Positions 1-8,986 of a stretch of DNA of 64,000 bases are shown here, piece after piece. The first letter of the stretch is position 1. Every line of letters starts with the position of its first letter. The notes under the pieces are model-generated. The model did no database searches, was not told the origin of the DNA, and saw only the letters and a list, made by a program, of their open reading frames with translations. Origin of the DNA: Pseudomonas sp. MYb185 (GTDB taxonomy: Bacteria; Pseudomonadota; Gammaproteobacteria; Pseudomonadales; Pseudomonadaceae); NCBI RefSeq assembly GCF_002979975.1, contig NZ_PCQD01000005.1, positions 68,071-132,070 on the forward strand, in the 5' to 3' direction. A program made the translations under genes and the position numbers.

Positions 1-111
1 GAGATCAACCTCGATGCCATTGACGCCGGCCACCGCGGTCAGTGCTTCGGTAACATGCTTGACGCAGTTGTTGCAGGTCATTTCCTGTACATCCAATTCG
101 ATGGAACTCAT
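1..111 (-). CDS. Heavy-metal-associated (copper chaperone-like) protein, N-terminal part
   Basis: Minus-strand gene starting at the ATG complementary to 109-111; only its first 37 codons lie in the window. The peptide begins MSSIELDVQEMTCNNC and carries the MxCxxC metal site (M11-T-C13-N-N-C16) of HMA-domain copper chaperones (CopZ) or of the N-terminus of a Cu+ P-type ATPase. These shuttle Cu(I) in the cytoplasm. A GGGAG ribosome site precedes the ATG. The upstream sequence looks like a MerR-family promoter, which fits a metal-induced gene. Whether it is a stand-alone chaperone of about 65 residues or a longer ATPase cannot be seen; the very short N-terminus before the motif favours the chaperone. 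Confidence 0.8.
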   Translation of the reverse strand, partial: MSSIELDVQEMTCNNCVKHVTEALTAVAGVNGIEVDL

Positions 112-143
112 GGTGGGGTACTCCCTGGAGGTTTGAACTGGGA

Positions 144-176
144 GCATTTTCAACCCTGACATGGTGGCAAAGTCAA
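144..176 (-). promoter_or_regulatory. Putative CueR/MerR-type promoter of the copper chaperone gene
   Basis: Read on the minus strand there is a TTGACT -35 box (complement of 171-176), then an imperfect dyad ACTTTGCCACCATGTCAGGGT, then an AT-rich -10-like stretch (GAAAAT) about 19 bases downstream. A dyad in an over-long spacer is the hallmark of promoters activated by MerR-family metal sensors such as CueR. The regulator is not in the window; the call rests on pattern alone. Confidence 0.5.
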
Positions 177-196
177 TCCGGCTCTGGTGCTGATCG

Positions 197-2620
197 ATGT
201 CTATAATGGTGTCAGCGTGGATCAGGCTGATGCGATCCACTTTCAACAATGAACTGAAAGGGGCGACACTCTTGAAAGCGTTCACGGTGATTGTCGGGTT
301 GGCCTGCGCACTGGTCGGGCTGGTGCTGGCTCTGGGTGGTGGCTATCTGGTGACGCTGGGTGGCAGTTGGTATTACCTGCCGGCGGGTGTGGCCATATTG
401 GTTGCCGGGATACTGATTGCAAGAGGACGTACATCCGGAGCCCTGCTGTTCGCCCTGGTTTTCCTGCTATCGGCAGTCTGGGCTATCTGGGATGCGGGTT
501 TCGAATTCTGGCCGCTGGTGTCGCGCCTGTACATGCTGGCGGTGATGGGGCTGGTCATCGCTTTCATCTATCCCTCGATGGTGCGCCGCACTGGCGAACT
601 GCCGGGACGGAGCGCGGTGGTGGTGCCGGTCATCATGCTGGTAGGCGTGGTCGCCACCTTTGCCGCCATGTTCATTCCAATGAACAGCCAGCTGGCCACC
701 CGTGACCCGGTACGCACGCCCCTGGCCGACGGTGTCGAGCAGGCTGACTGGATGCACTGGGGCAACACCACCCATGGTGACCGTTTTGCCGCACTGGATC
801 AGATCACGCCGGAGAATGTCACGCAGTTGGAGGTGGCCTGGACCTTCCGTACCGGGGAGCTGCCGGAAAGCACCGGCTCCGGTGCCGAAGACCAGAATAC
901 GCCTCTGCAGGTCGGCGATACCCTGTACTACTGCAATGCCTACGGCAAGGTCTTCGCTCTGGATGTGGACGCTGGTGAGCAGCGCTGGATGTTCGATCCT
1001 GAAGGGCACGCTCCGGTCTGGCAGCGTTGCCGTGGCCTGGGCTATTTTGCCGAGGAGGGCGCCAGCACCCTGGCCGGCGAGACCGGCGACAGCCCGGCGG
1101 CCAGTTGTCAGCGCCGACTGTTCCTACCCACTGGGGATGCCCGCCTGCTTGCCATCAATGCCGAAACCGGGGAGCTCTGCGCCGATTTCGGTGACAATGG
1201 CACCGTCGATCTCAAGGTCGATATGGGCGAGGTGAAGGATGGCTTCTATCAGCAGACCTCCACGCCATTGGTGGCCGGTGAGCTGGTGGTGGTTGGCGGC
1301 CGTGTGGCCGACAACTTCTACGTGGGTGAGCCGCCGGGCGTGGTGCGCGCTTATGATGTGCGCAGCGGCGACCTGGTCTGGGCCTGGGATCCGGGCAATC
1401 CGGACACCACCCGCCGCCCGCCGGCAGGCGAGACCTATACCCTGGGTACGCCCAACGTCTGGTCGGCAATGTCCTATGATGCCGAGCTGGGGCTGATCTA
1501 CCTGCCTACCGGCAACACCACTCCGGACTTCTGGGCTGGCCAGCGCACCGAGCTGGATGATCTGTACAGTTCCTCGCTGGTCGCGGTCGAGGCGCAGACT
1601 GGACGGGTGCGTTGGCACTATCAGATGACCCACCATGATATCTGGGACTTCGACCTGCCGGCCCAGCCGCTGCTGTACGACATCCCGGACGAGCAGGGCG
1701 GTAGTGTGCCGGCAGTGGCCCAGGTGACCAAGCAGGGGGAAATATTCCTGCTCAACCGGGTGACCGGCGAGCCGATTGCCGAGGTGGAAGAGCGGCCGGT
1801 GCCCGCCGGTAATCTGGAAGGCGAACGCTACGCGCCAACCCAGCCGTTCTCGGTGGGCATGCCGTCGATCGGTAACGAGACGCTGGTGGAGTCGGATATG
1901 TGGGGCGCGACCCTGCTGGACCAGTTGGTGTGTCGTATCCAGTTCGCCGGTATGCGCCATGAGGGTGTATACACCCCGCCGGGCCTGGATCGCGCGTTGC
2001 AGTATCCCGGTTCGCTGGGCGGCATGAACTGGGGCAGTGTGGCGGTGGACCCGACTACCAGCTACATGTTCGTCAACGACATGCGTCTGGGGCTGGCCAA
2101 CTACATGCTGCCGCGTGAGGACATTCCTGCTGACGCCAGTGGGATCGAGATGGGTATCGTACCGATGGAAGGCACACCCTATGGCGCCATGCGTGAACGC
2201 TTCCTGTCGCCGCTCGGCATTCCCTGCCAGAAGCCGCCATTCGGCACCATGTCGGCCATCGACCTGAAGACCCGTGAGCTGGTGTGGCAGGTGCCGGTGG
2301 GCACGGTGCGCGACACCGGCCCGATGGGTATCAAGATGCGCCTGCCGATTCCGGTGGGCATGCCGACCCTGGGGCCATCGCTGGCCACCGAGACCGGCTT
2401 GCTGTTCTTCGCCGGCACTCAGGACTATTACCTGCGGGCCTTCGACAGCTATACCGGCAGGGAAATCTGGAAGTCCCGTCTGCCGGTGGGTAGCCAGGCT
2501 GGCCCGATGACCTATGTGTCACCGCACAGCGGCAAGCAGTACATCGTCATCACCGCCGGCGGCGCGCGGGTATCGCCTGACCGTGGCGATTATGTGATCG
2601 CCTACGCCCTGCCGGATTGA
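197..2620 (+). CDS. gcd: Membrane-bound PQQ-dependent (glucose) dehydrogenase
   Basis: 807-residue quinoprotein. Residues about 25-165 form five hydrophobic segments, the usual membrane anchor of Gcd. The rest is the periplasmic eight-bladed PQQ propeller, beginning near ADWMHWGNTTHGDRF and showing tryptophan-docking repeats (GDLVWAWDPG, GREIWKS) and the QVTKQGEIFLLNR stretch near the cofactor pocket. Family members oxidise D-glucose to gluconolactone and pass electrons to ubiquinone. Length matches Gcd (about 800). The same family includes quinate/shikimate and other polyol dehydrogenases, so the substrate is inferred. A later in-frame ATG (MVSAW, 206) is possible. The gene stands alone and is followed by a strong hairpin at 2646-2680. 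Confidence 0.85.
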   Translation: MSIMVSAWIRLMRSTFNNELKGATLLKAFTVIVGLACALVGLVLALGGGYLVTLGGSWYYLPAGVAILVAGILIARGRTSGALLFALVFLLSAVWAIWDAGFEFWPLVSRLYMLAVMGLVIAFIYPSMVRRTGELPGRSAVVVPVIMLVGVVATFAAMFIPMNSQLATRDPVRTPLADGVEQADWMHWGNTTHGDRFAALDQITPENVTQLEVAWTFRTGELPESTGSGAEDQNTPLQVGDTLYYCNAYGKVFALDVDAGEQRWMFDPEGHAPVWQRCRGLGYFAEEGASTLAGETGDSPAASCQRRLFLPTGDARLLAINAETGELCADFGDNGTVDLKVDMGEVKDGFYQQTSTPLVAGELVVVGGRVADNFYVGEPPGVVRAYDVRSGDLVWAWDPGNPDTTRRPPAGETYTLGTPNVWSAMSYDAELGLIYLPTGNTTPDFWAGQRTELDDLYSSSLVAVEAQTGRVRWHYQMTHHDIWDFDLPAQPLLYDIPDEQGGSVPAVAQVTKQGEIFLLNRVTGEPIAEVEERPVPAGNLEGERYAPTQPFSVGMPSIGNETLVESDMWGATLLDQLVCRIQFAGMRHEGVYTPPGLDRALQYPGSLGGMNWGSVAVDPTTSYMFVNDMRLGLANYMLPREDIPADASGIEMGIVPMEGTPYGAMRERFLSPLGIPCQKPPFGTMSAIDLKTRELVWQVPVGTVRDTGPMGIKMRLPIPVGMPTLGPSLATETGLLFFAGTQDYYLRAFDSYTGREIWKSRLPVGSQAGPMTYVSPHSGKQYIVITAGGARVSPDRGDYVIAYALPD

Positions 2621-2645
2621 TCGAATTCCGGCTCAACGGGAGACA

Positions 2646-2680
2646 GGGTTTCCTGGGAGGTACCAGCCCCCAGGAAACCC
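2646..2680 (+). terminator. Hairpin downstream of the PQQ dehydrogenase gene
   Basis: Perfect 12-bp inverted repeat (GGGTTTCCTGGG, 11-base loop, CCCAGGAAACCC) 26 bases after the stop codon. No clear T-run follows, so it is a probable but not textbook intrinsic terminator. It separates gcd from the B12 riboswitch. Confidence 0.6.
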
Positions 2681-2737
2681 ATGGACACGGTGGTCTGCCG
2701 CTTTACTTCCCCAGCGAAAACTCCTAACCTTTCGCCT

Positions 2738-2960
2738 GCTTCAGGTGTCCACCAGCTCGGCTGGTGGGTGAAACTGGGAAGCCGGTGCGTCTTGATATTT
2801 CAGACTATTCCGGCGCTGCCCCCGCAACGGTAAATGAGTGCCAGCCACCTCTAGGTGCGTCCTGGCGGATGATTCAGAGTGACCACTGTGCCTGCACGGG
2901 AAGGTCGCATCATCGGATAGGCATTATCCACTCATGAGCCCGGAGACCGGCCTGTCGCAT
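2738..2960 (+). promoter_or_regulatory. Cobalamin (adenosylcobalamin) riboswitch
   Basis: Leader with the conserved pieces of the cobalamin riboswitch in order: TTCAGGTGTCC opening, a variable arm, GGGAAGCCGGTG, GCTGCCCCCGCAACGGTAA (core containing the B12-box-type C-rich and GCAACGGTA elements), and near the 3' end AGCCCGGAGACCGGCC. It lies about 130 bases before btuB and heads the uptake/biosynthesis operon. In the family, binding of adenosylcobalamin shuts off expression, so the operon should be on when B12 is low. Boundaries are approximate to about 15 bases. Confidence 0.93.
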
Positions 2961-3087
2961 GTCACAGCAGTGCGGCGGGCTCTGTGGGTGTAGCGTTTCA
3001 TGCTGTGTCTGGAACCGTCTCCCCAACTCCGTTCGCCGACTGCATAACCAGCCATGCCGTACGGGTGAGTACGGCGACGGAGCACCG

Positions 3088-4902
3088 ATGACGTTTGCAC
3101 GCACCTCCCTGGCGCTGGCCCTGATGGCCACTGCCGGTTTTTCCCATGCCGAATCCCTTTCCCTGGACAACCAGGTCGTTACCGCCACGCGCACCGGACA
3201 GTCCCTGGGTGCCAACCTTGGCGCAGTAACACGACTGGACCAGCGCGCCATCCAGCGCCTGCAGCCGACCGATATGCTGGATCTGCTGCGGCGCACCCCA
3301 TCGCTGAGCATCGTCAACAATGGTGGCGCGGGCAAGTCCAGCACCGTTGGCATTCGCGGCAGCAGCAGTGACCATGTGCTGGTGCTGATCGATGGCGTGC
3401 GTATTGGCTCGGTGACCAGTGGAAGTGCTGCGTTGCACAATCTGCCCATCGAGCAGATCGAGCGTATCGAGATCGTGCGTGGACCACGCTCCAGTCTGTA
3501 TGGCTCCGAAGCCATTGGCGGGGTGATCCAGATCTTCACCAAGCGTGGAGCCGGCGGTGATCCCAAGCCGTGGATGTCGCTCACTGCCGGCAGCCGCAAC
3601 CATCATGAGGGCAGTGCCGGGGTCTCCGGCGGGATCGGGCAAGGCTGGTACAGCGCGGCGGTGACCAGCCTGTCCACCCGGGGCATCGATGCCCGGCCTG
3701 GCAAGGGGGACCCGGATAACGATGGTTACCGTGAACTCTCCGGCAACCTGCGCGCCGGCTATCGCTTCGACAATGGTCTGGAGCTGGAAGGTCATGTGCT
3801 GGAATCCCACTCCCATAGCGACTTCGACTCGGGCTACAAGGCTAACAACGACTCGAAGCTGAAAACCCACGGGCTCAATGCCCGCTTCTCACCGCTCGAA
3901 CCCTGGCGGGTGACGCTGCAGGCGGCGCGCAGCGAGGACAAGAACGACACCTTCAATGGCAGCACCTTCAACAGCCGTTTCGATACCCGGCGCGACAGCC
4001 TGGGCTGGCAGAACGATATCGATCTTGCCCCCGGCCATCTGCTGACCCTGGGTTTCGACCACCTGACCGATGAGGTCGGCAGTAGCGTGGCCTACAGGGA
4101 GAACCGCCGTACCAACAAGGGCTACTACGCCCAGTATCTGGGACAACATGGCGTGCATGAATGGCAGATGAGCCTGCGTCATGATGACAATGAACAGTTC
4201 GGTCGCTACAACACCGGCAGCATTGCCTATGGCCTGAGCCTGACCGACAACCTGCAATGGGTGGCCAGTTACGGCACCGCGTTCAAGGCGCCGACCTTCA
4301 ACCAGCTGTACTACCCCGGCTTCGGTAACCCGGATATCAAGGAAGAAACCTCGCGCAATATCGAGACTGGACTGCGTGGCGAGCACGACTGGGGTAACTG
4401 GGCGGTCAACCTGTTCCGCAATGAAGTGGACGATCTGATTTCCAGCGTAAACCTCGGTGGCGGTATCTATCTGTCGGAGAACATAGACAAGGCGGTGATC
4501 AAAGGCGTGGAGCTCGAGATTGCCCGCCATTGGCTGGGTTGGGACTGGAGCAGCAACCTGACTCTGCAGGACCCCGCCAACCGTACCTCTCGCACGGGAC
4601 AGGGTGATCTGCTGGCCCGCCGGGCCGAGCAGATGTTCAACCTGGATATCGATCGCCGTTTCGGCCGCATTGGCGTCGGTGCCAGCCTGCATGCCGAGGG
4701 CCGGCGTTGGGATAACGCGGCCAATACCATCGAGCTGCACGGCTACAACACCGTCGACCTGCGCGCCGAGTACTGGCTCAGCCATGCCTGGCGGCTGCAG
4801 GCGCGTATCAGCAACCTGTTCGATACCGATTACGAGACCGCTGCCAGCTACCAGCAGCCGGGTCGTGCCGGCTATCTGACGGTGCGTTATCAACCCTTGT
4901 AA
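3088..4902 (+). CDS. btuB: TonB-dependent vitamin B12 outer-membrane receptor
   Basis: 604-residue outer-membrane receptor importing cobalamin, powered by TonB-ExbBD. The start at 3088 (MTFARTSLALALMATAGFSHA) gives a clean signal peptide. An in-frame ATG at 2959 would put the start inside the riboswitch. After the cleavage site comes a TonB box (DNQVVTATR), then the plug domain (DMLDLLRRTPSLSI, SDHVLVLIDGVRIG, IERIEIVRGPRSSLYGSEAIGGVIQI) and a 22-strand barrel ending GYLTVRYQPL. The terminal residue is Leu instead of the usual Phe, with Tyr-Gln-Pro before it. First gene after the cobalamin riboswitch. Confidence 0.93.
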   Translation: MTFARTSLALALMATAGFSHAESLSLDNQVVTATRTGQSLGANLGAVTRLDQRAIQRLQPTDMLDLLRRTPSLSIVNNGGAGKSSTVGIRGSSSDHVLVLIDGVRIGSVTSGSAALHNLPIEQIERIEIVRGPRSSLYGSEAIGGVIQIFTKRGAGGDPKPWMSLTAGSRNHHEGSAGVSGGIGQGWYSAAVTSLSTRGIDARPGKGDPDNDGYRELSGNLRAGYRFDNGLELEGHVLESHSHSDFDSGYKANNDSKLKTHGLNARFSPLEPWRVTLQAARSEDKNDTFNGSTFNSRFDTRRDSLGWQNDIDLAPGHLLTLGFDHLTDEVGSSVAYRENRRTNKGYYAQYLGQHGVHEWQMSLRHDDNEQFGRYNTGSIAYGLSLTDNLQWVASYGTAFKAPTFNQLYYPGFGNPDIKEETSRNIETGLRGEHDWGNWAVNLFRNEVDDLISSVNLGGGIYLSENIDKAVIKGVELEIARHWLGWDWSSNLTLQDPANRTSRTGQGDLLARRAEQMFNLDIDRRFGRIGVGASLHAEGRRWDNAANTIELHGYNTVDLRAEYWLSHAWRLQARISNLFDTDYETAASYQQPGRAGYLTVRYQPL

Positions 4903-4933
4903 CAGCAGGACCACATCCACAGGAGGATGACAT

Positions 4934-5509
4934 ATGTTGGCACTATCCAAGCGCGGCCAGTTGGCCGTAGGTATCGTTCTGGTGCTGTTGATGGCCATTA
5001 CCCGGGGCAGCCACTTCAGCACGGTCAACCTGCCCGGCGCATCCTGGGCGGCGTTCTTCCTCGCCGGCGTGCTGCTGCGCCCGCGCTGGGCCTTTCCGTT
5101 GCTGTTTCTGCAGGCGGTGTTCATGGATGTCATGACCGTCGGCTGGAGCAATGCCGGGCACCATTGCATGACCATCGCCTACTGGATGCTGCTGCCGGCC
5201 TATGGCTCGCTGTGGCTGGGCGGTCGGCTATACGCGGGTTGGCATCGCGAGCAGCCAACCAGTCTGCTGGTGCTGGGCGGGACCATGGCCGCCAGCGCGC
5301 TGGTCTGCCAGAGCTTTTCCAGCGGCGGTTTCTACTGGTTGTCGGGGCGTTATCCCGACCCGACCCTGCTCGGCACCATCGAGCGCCTGGCGACCTATTA
5401 TCCCAAGTACCTTGGCTCGCTGGCCTTCTATGTGGCCATCGCTGCGGCGCTCTATATCGGCTGGCAGCTGCTGGCCCGCCAGCGGGTTGCCGAGGGTGGC
5501 AAGGTATGA
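4934..5509 (+). CDS. btuM: BtuM-like cobalamin transporter (solitary ECF S-component type)
   Basis: 191-residue integral membrane protein with about six hydrophobic segments (near 10-22, 38-50, 53-68, 80-97, 108-122 and 142-165). It lies between btuB and cobO under the cobalamin riboswitch, so a role in inner-membrane corrinoid uptake is likely. BtuM proteins of Gram-negative bacteria are small solitary S-components that ligate cobalamin through one cysteine near residue 80. Here C78, in GHHCMTIAY, sits at the matching place. AGGAGG at 4921-4926 gives an ideal ribosome site. The stop overlaps the cobO start (ATGA). Assignment rests on size, context and the cysteine. No btuCDF or ECF module is visible here. 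Confidence 0.7.
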   Translation: MLALSKRGQLAVGIVLVLLMAITRGSHFSTVNLPGASWAAFFLAGVLLRPRWAFPLLFLQAVFMDVMTVGWSNAGHHCMTIAYWMLLPAYGSLWLGGRLYAGWHREQPTSLLVLGGTMAASALVCQSFSSGGFYWLSGRYPDPTLLGTIERLATYYPKYLGSLAFYVAIAAALYIGWQLLARQRVAEGGKV

Positions 5510-6117
5510 GCGAGTCCACCGAACGGGATGAGCGCCACCGCCAGCGCATGCAGCGCAAGAAGGCGGTGGTCGATGAGAAGATCGCCCAGGCCCGTGAGGA
5601 GCGCGGGCTGCTGCTGGTGCTGACCGGCAACGGCAAGGGCAAGAGCAGTTCCGCCTTCGGCATGGCGGCGCGCGCCCTGGGTCATGACATGCAGATTGGC
5701 ATCGTCCAGTTCATCAAGGGGGCTGCCAGTACCGGGGAGGAGCATTTCTTCCGGCGTTTCCCGGAACAGGTGCGTTATCACGTGATGGGCGCCGGTTTCA
5801 CCTGGGAAACCCAGGACCGCCAGGACGATATCGCCAAGGCGCAGGCGGCCTGGGCGGTGGCGGTGGAGCTGATGCGCGATGAGAGTGTGGCGCTGGTGAT
5901 TCTCGACGAGCTGAATATCGCTCTCAAATATGGTTATGTGCAGCTGGACCAGGTGCTGGCCGATATCGCCGCGCGCCCGCGCCACCAGCATGTGGTGGTG
6001 ACGGGGCGCGGTGCGCCGCCGGGACTGGTCGAGGCGGCCGATACGGTGACCGAGATGGGCGTGGTCAAGCATGCCTTCAAGGCGGGTATCAAGGCGCAGA
6101 AGGGAGTGGAGTTCTGA
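5506..6117 (+). CDS. cobO: Cob(I)yrinic acid a,c-diamide adenosyltransferase
   Basis: 203 residues. CobO/CobA/BtuR-type adenosyltransferase, which transfers the 5'-deoxyadenosyl group of ATP to Co(I) corrinoids. The unusual P-loop GNGKGKSS lies at 41-48. Further family stretches are VQFIKG, FTWETQD, the Walker-B-like LVILDELNIAL, and VVVTGRGAPPGL. The charged N-terminal helix (ERDERHRQRMQRKKAVVDEKI) is typical of CobO. Start chosen at 5506 because it overlaps the upstream stop (ATGA) and gives family length; the frame is open further upstream. Its stop overlaps the cobB start (TGATG). Confidence 0.95.
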   Translation: MSESTERDERHRQRMQRKKAVVDEKIAQAREERGLLLVLTGNGKGKSSSAFGMAARALGHDMQIGIVQFIKGAASTGEEHFFRRFPEQVRYHVMGAGFTWETQDRQDDIAKAQAAWAVAVELMRDESVALVILDELNIALKYGYVQLDQVLADIAARPRHQHVVVTGRGAPPGLVEAADTVTEMGVVKHAFKAGIKAQKGVEF

Positions 6118-7406
6118 TGAACGCACAATGTCCGGCAATGCTGATCGCCGCGCCTGCCTCGGGGCAGGGCAAGACTACCGTTACCGCCGCACTGGCCCGG
6201 CTGCACAGCCGCAACGGCAAGCGGGTGCGGGTGTTCAAGTGCGGGCCGGATTTTCTCGACCCGATGATCCTGCAGCGGGCCAGCGGCCAGCCGGTGTATC
6301 AACTGGACCTGTGGATGGTCGGCGAAGAGGAGAGCCGCCGGCTGCTGTGGCAGGCGGCGCAGGAGTCGGACCTGATCCTGATCGAGGGTGTCATGGGACT
6401 GTTCGATGGCACGCCCTCGGCGGCGGATCTGTCCCGGCGTTTTGGTGTGCCGATCATGGCGGTGATCGACGGTGCGGCCATGGCCCAGACCTTCGGTGCG
6501 CTGGCCCATGGGCTGGCGACCTTCCAGCCGGACCTGCCGTTTGCCGGGGTGCTGGCCAACCGCATTGGCAGCGCCCGGCATGCAGAGATCCTGCGCGACA
6601 GCCTGGGCGAGGGGATGGGCTGGTTCGGTGCGCTGCCCAGGGATGCTGCCGTGGAGTTGCCGAGCCGGCATCTGGGGCTGGTGCAGGCCGAAGAGCTGGC
6701 GGATCTCGACGCGCGGCTGGACGCTGCCGCCGACGCGCTGGAACAGAGCGCCGATACCCGCTTGCCCGAGCCGGTGAGCTTTGCCGCTGCACCGCAAGCG
6801 CTCGTTGAGCCGTTGCTGGCAGGGGTACGGATCGGTGTGGCACGGGACACGGCCTTCGCCTTTATCTACCAGGCCAACCTGGACCTGTTGCGCAGTCTGG
6901 GCGCGGAGCTGACTTTCTTCTCGCCACTGGCTGACAGTCAACTGCCGGAGGTGGACAGCCTGTATCTGCCAGGAGGTTATCCTGAGCTGCATCTGGATGC
7001 CTTGTCGGGCAACCAGTCGATGCTGGCCGCTATCCGCGCCCATCATGACGACGGCAAGCCGATCCATGCCGAGTGCGGCGGAATGCTCTATCTGTGCCAT
7101 TCATTGGCAGATATGGCGGGCGCGCGTGGCGAGCTGGTGGGTCTGCTGCCCGCCACGGCGCAGATGCAGGGCCGGCTGGCCGCCCTGGCATTGCAGGAGG
7201 TTGCTCTGCCGGAAGGCAGTCTGCGTGGCCATACCTACCACCGCTCCGTGCTGGAGTGCGATCTGGAACCACTGGCACAGGGTGAGTGCCCGAACTACCG
7301 GCGCACGGCCGAACGGGTATGGCGTATCGGCCGCTTGACCGCGTCCTATATCCACTTCTACCTGCCAGGCAATCCGGCTGCCGCTGCGGAGCTGTTTCGC
7401 CCATGA
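6117..7406 (+). CDS. cobB: Cobyrinic acid a,c-diamide synthase
   Basis: 429 residues. Amidates the a and c carboxylates of the corrin ring using glutamine and ATP. N-terminal dethiobiotin-synthetase-like ATPase domain with P-loop ASGQGKTT (about 13-20) and KCGPDFLDPMIL; C-terminal class I glutamine amidotransferase domain with LPGGYPE and nucleophile C320 in HAECGGMLYL, and a late catalytic His in the TASYIHFYLPGNP stretch. Length is normal. Translationally coupled to both neighbours. In Pseudomonas nomenclature this is cobB (cbiA equivalent). Confidence 0.95.
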   Translation: MNAQCPAMLIAAPASGQGKTTVTAALARLHSRNGKRVRVFKCGPDFLDPMILQRASGQPVYQLDLWMVGEEESRRLLWQAAQESDLILIEGVMGLFDGTPSAADLSRRFGVPIMAVIDGAAMAQTFGALAHGLATFQPDLPFAGVLANRIGSARHAEILRDSLGEGMGWFGALPRDAAVELPSRHLGLVQAEELADLDARLDAAADALEQSADTRLPEPVSFAAAPQALVEPLLAGVRIGVARDTAFAFIYQANLDLLRSLGAELTFFSPLADSQLPEVDSLYLPGGYPELHLDALSGNQSMLAAIRAHHDDGKPIHAECGGMLYLCHSLADMAGARGELVGLLPATAQMQGRLAALALQEVALPEGSLRGHTYHRSVLECDLEPLAQGECPNYRRTAERVWRIGRLTASYIHFYLPGNPAAAAELFRP

Positions 7407-8056
7407 GCGGGCAGGGCTTTTCCGATGCCGAACGGGCTGGGGTGTACCGGGCCATCCGCGAGCGCCGGGACATGCGCCATTTCAGTGGCGGTGAGGTGGC
7501 TCCGGAAGTGCTGAGCCGCTTGCTGCAGGCCGCTCATCAGGCGCCGAGCGTCGGACTGATGCAGCCCTGGCGCTTCATCCGGATTACCCGACCGGCGCTG
7601 CGCCGGGATATCGCGCAACTGGTGGAGCAGGAAAGATTGCTCACCGCCGAGGCCTTGGGCGAACGCGGTGACGAATTCATGCAGCTCAAGGTCGAAGGCA
7701 TCCTCGACTGTGCCGAGCTGTTGGTGGCGGCGTTGCCGGACGGACGCGAGCGGCACGTATTTGGCCGGCGCACGCTGCCGGAAATGGATCTGGCATCGGT
7801 TGCCTGCGCCATCCAGAACCTCTGGCTGGCGGCCCGCGCCGAAGGGCTGGGCATGGGCTGGGTGTCACTGTTCGATCCGCAGGCGCTGGGCGCACTGCTG
7901 AAGCTGCCGCAAGGCGCCCGCCCGGTGGCCATTCTCTGCCTCGGCCCAGTGGAGGAGTTCTATCCACGCCCGATGCTGGTCGAACAGGGCTGGACCGAGG
8001 AACAGCCGCTGGCGGAGCTGGTATTCACCGATGCCTGGGGGCAGCAGGATGACTGA
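7403..8056 (+). CDS. bluB: 5,6-dimethylbenzimidazole synthase
   Basis: 217 residues, nitroreductase-like fold. BluB cleaves FMNH2 with O2 to make 5,6-dimethylbenzimidazole, the lower ligand of B12, so this organism appears able to make true cobalamin aerobically. Family marks: RERRDMRHFSGG near the N-terminus (flavin contacts), APSVGLMQPWRFI, and LGMGWVSLFDP. The start at 7403 overlaps the cobB stop (ATGA) and fits family length. The 21-base gap to cobD is one of the few true gaps in this operon. Confidence 0.93.
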   Translation: MSGQGFSDAERAGVYRAIRERRDMRHFSGGEVAPEVLSRLLQAAHQAPSVGLMQPWRFIRITRPALRRDIAQLVEQERLLTAEALGERGDEFMQLKVEGILDCAELLVAALPDGRERHVFGRRTLPEMDLASVACAIQNLWLAARAEGLGMGWVSLFDPQALGALLKLPQGARPVAILCLGPVEEFYPRPMLVEQGWTEEQPLAELVFTDAWGQQDD

Positions 8057-8077
8057 ACAGCAGCGCCGGAGACTGCG

Positions 8078-8986
8078 ATGTTGACGGGGCTGCTGATGGC
8101 GCTGGCGGTGCTGCTGGATCACTTGTTGGGCGAGCCGCGGCGTGCGCACCCGCTGGTGGCATTCGGGCGAATGGCCGATGTGCTCGAACGTTGGATGAAC
8201 CGGGGCGAGCGGCGTCAGTTGCGCGGATTGCTGGCCTGGCTGTTGGCGGTGGTGCCGCTGACACTACTGGCCTGGGCGCTGGCCAGCCTGCCGCAGATTG
8301 GCTGGCTGCTCTCGATACTGCTGCTGTATCTGGCCATCGGTCTGCGCAGTCTTGGCGAGCATGCCCAGCCCGTGGCCCTGGCGCTGCGGGCCGGTGATCT
8401 GTCGCAGGCGCGCCGCCGGGTGAGCTATATGGTCAGCCGGCAGACTGCCGAGCTGGATGCCACTGCCGTCGCTGCCGCGACCACTGAATCGGTACTGGAG
8501 AATGGCAGCGATGCGGTCTTCGCCGCGCTGTTCTGGTTCGCCGTGCTGGGTGCGCCGGGCGTGGTGCTGTATCGCCTGGCCAATACCCTGGATGCCATGT
8601 GGGGTTATCGCAATGAACGCTTCCAGCGGTTCGGCTGGGCTGCGGCACGGCTGGATGATGCGCTCAACTGGCTGCCGGCCCGGCTGGTGGCCTTGACCTA
8701 TGCGCTATTGGGTAATACGTACCAGGCCTGGTCCTGCTGGCGTCGGCAGGCGCCGCAGTGGGATAGCCCGAACGCCGGACCGGTCATGGCTGCTGGGGCG
8801 GGTGCGCTGAATGTGCGGCTGGGCGGGGCGGCGATCTATCATGGCGAGTTGCATGAGCGTCCGCTACTGGGCGCCGGTCGGCCGGCAGCGGCAGACGATA
8901 TTGACCGTGCACTGCGTCTGGTACGACAGGGCGTCTGGTTATGGCTGGTGGTGGCTTTGGTCATCGGGTTGGTCTGGCATGCTTGA
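8078..8986 (+). CDS. cobD: Adenosylcobinamide-phosphate synthase (CbiB/CobD)
   Basis: 302 residues, polytopic inner-membrane enzyme that attaches (R)-1-amino-2-propanol (or its phosphate) to adenosylcobyric acid. Characteristic N-terminus [21 protein letters not shown], the [15 protein letters not shown] stretch, and [25 protein letters not shown]. About five membrane segments, the last at residues 282-300. Called cobD in Pseudomonas denitrificans nomenclature and cbiB in Salmonella. Overlaps cobC by 8 bases (ATGCTTGA). Confidence 0.94.
   Translation: MLTGLLMALAVLLDHLLGEPRRAHPLVAFGRMADVLERWMNRGERRQLRGLLAWLLAVVPLTLLAWALASLPQIGWLLSILLLYLAIGLRSLGEHAQPVALALRAGDLSQARRRVSYMVSRQTAELDATAVAAATTESVLENGSDAVFAALFWFAVLGAPGVVLYRLANTLDAMWGYRNERFQRFGWAAARLDDALNWLPARLVALTYALLGNTYQAWSCWRRQAPQWDSPNAGPVMAAGAGALNVRLGGAAIYHGELHERPLLGAGRPAAADDIDRALRLVRQGVWLWLVVALVIGLVWHA

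Noticed and set aside
2959-3087. Upstream ATG of the btuB frame (43 extra residues)
   Set aside because: It lies at the end of the cobalamin riboswitch and would hide the signal peptide; ATG 3088 gives a clean signal sequence.
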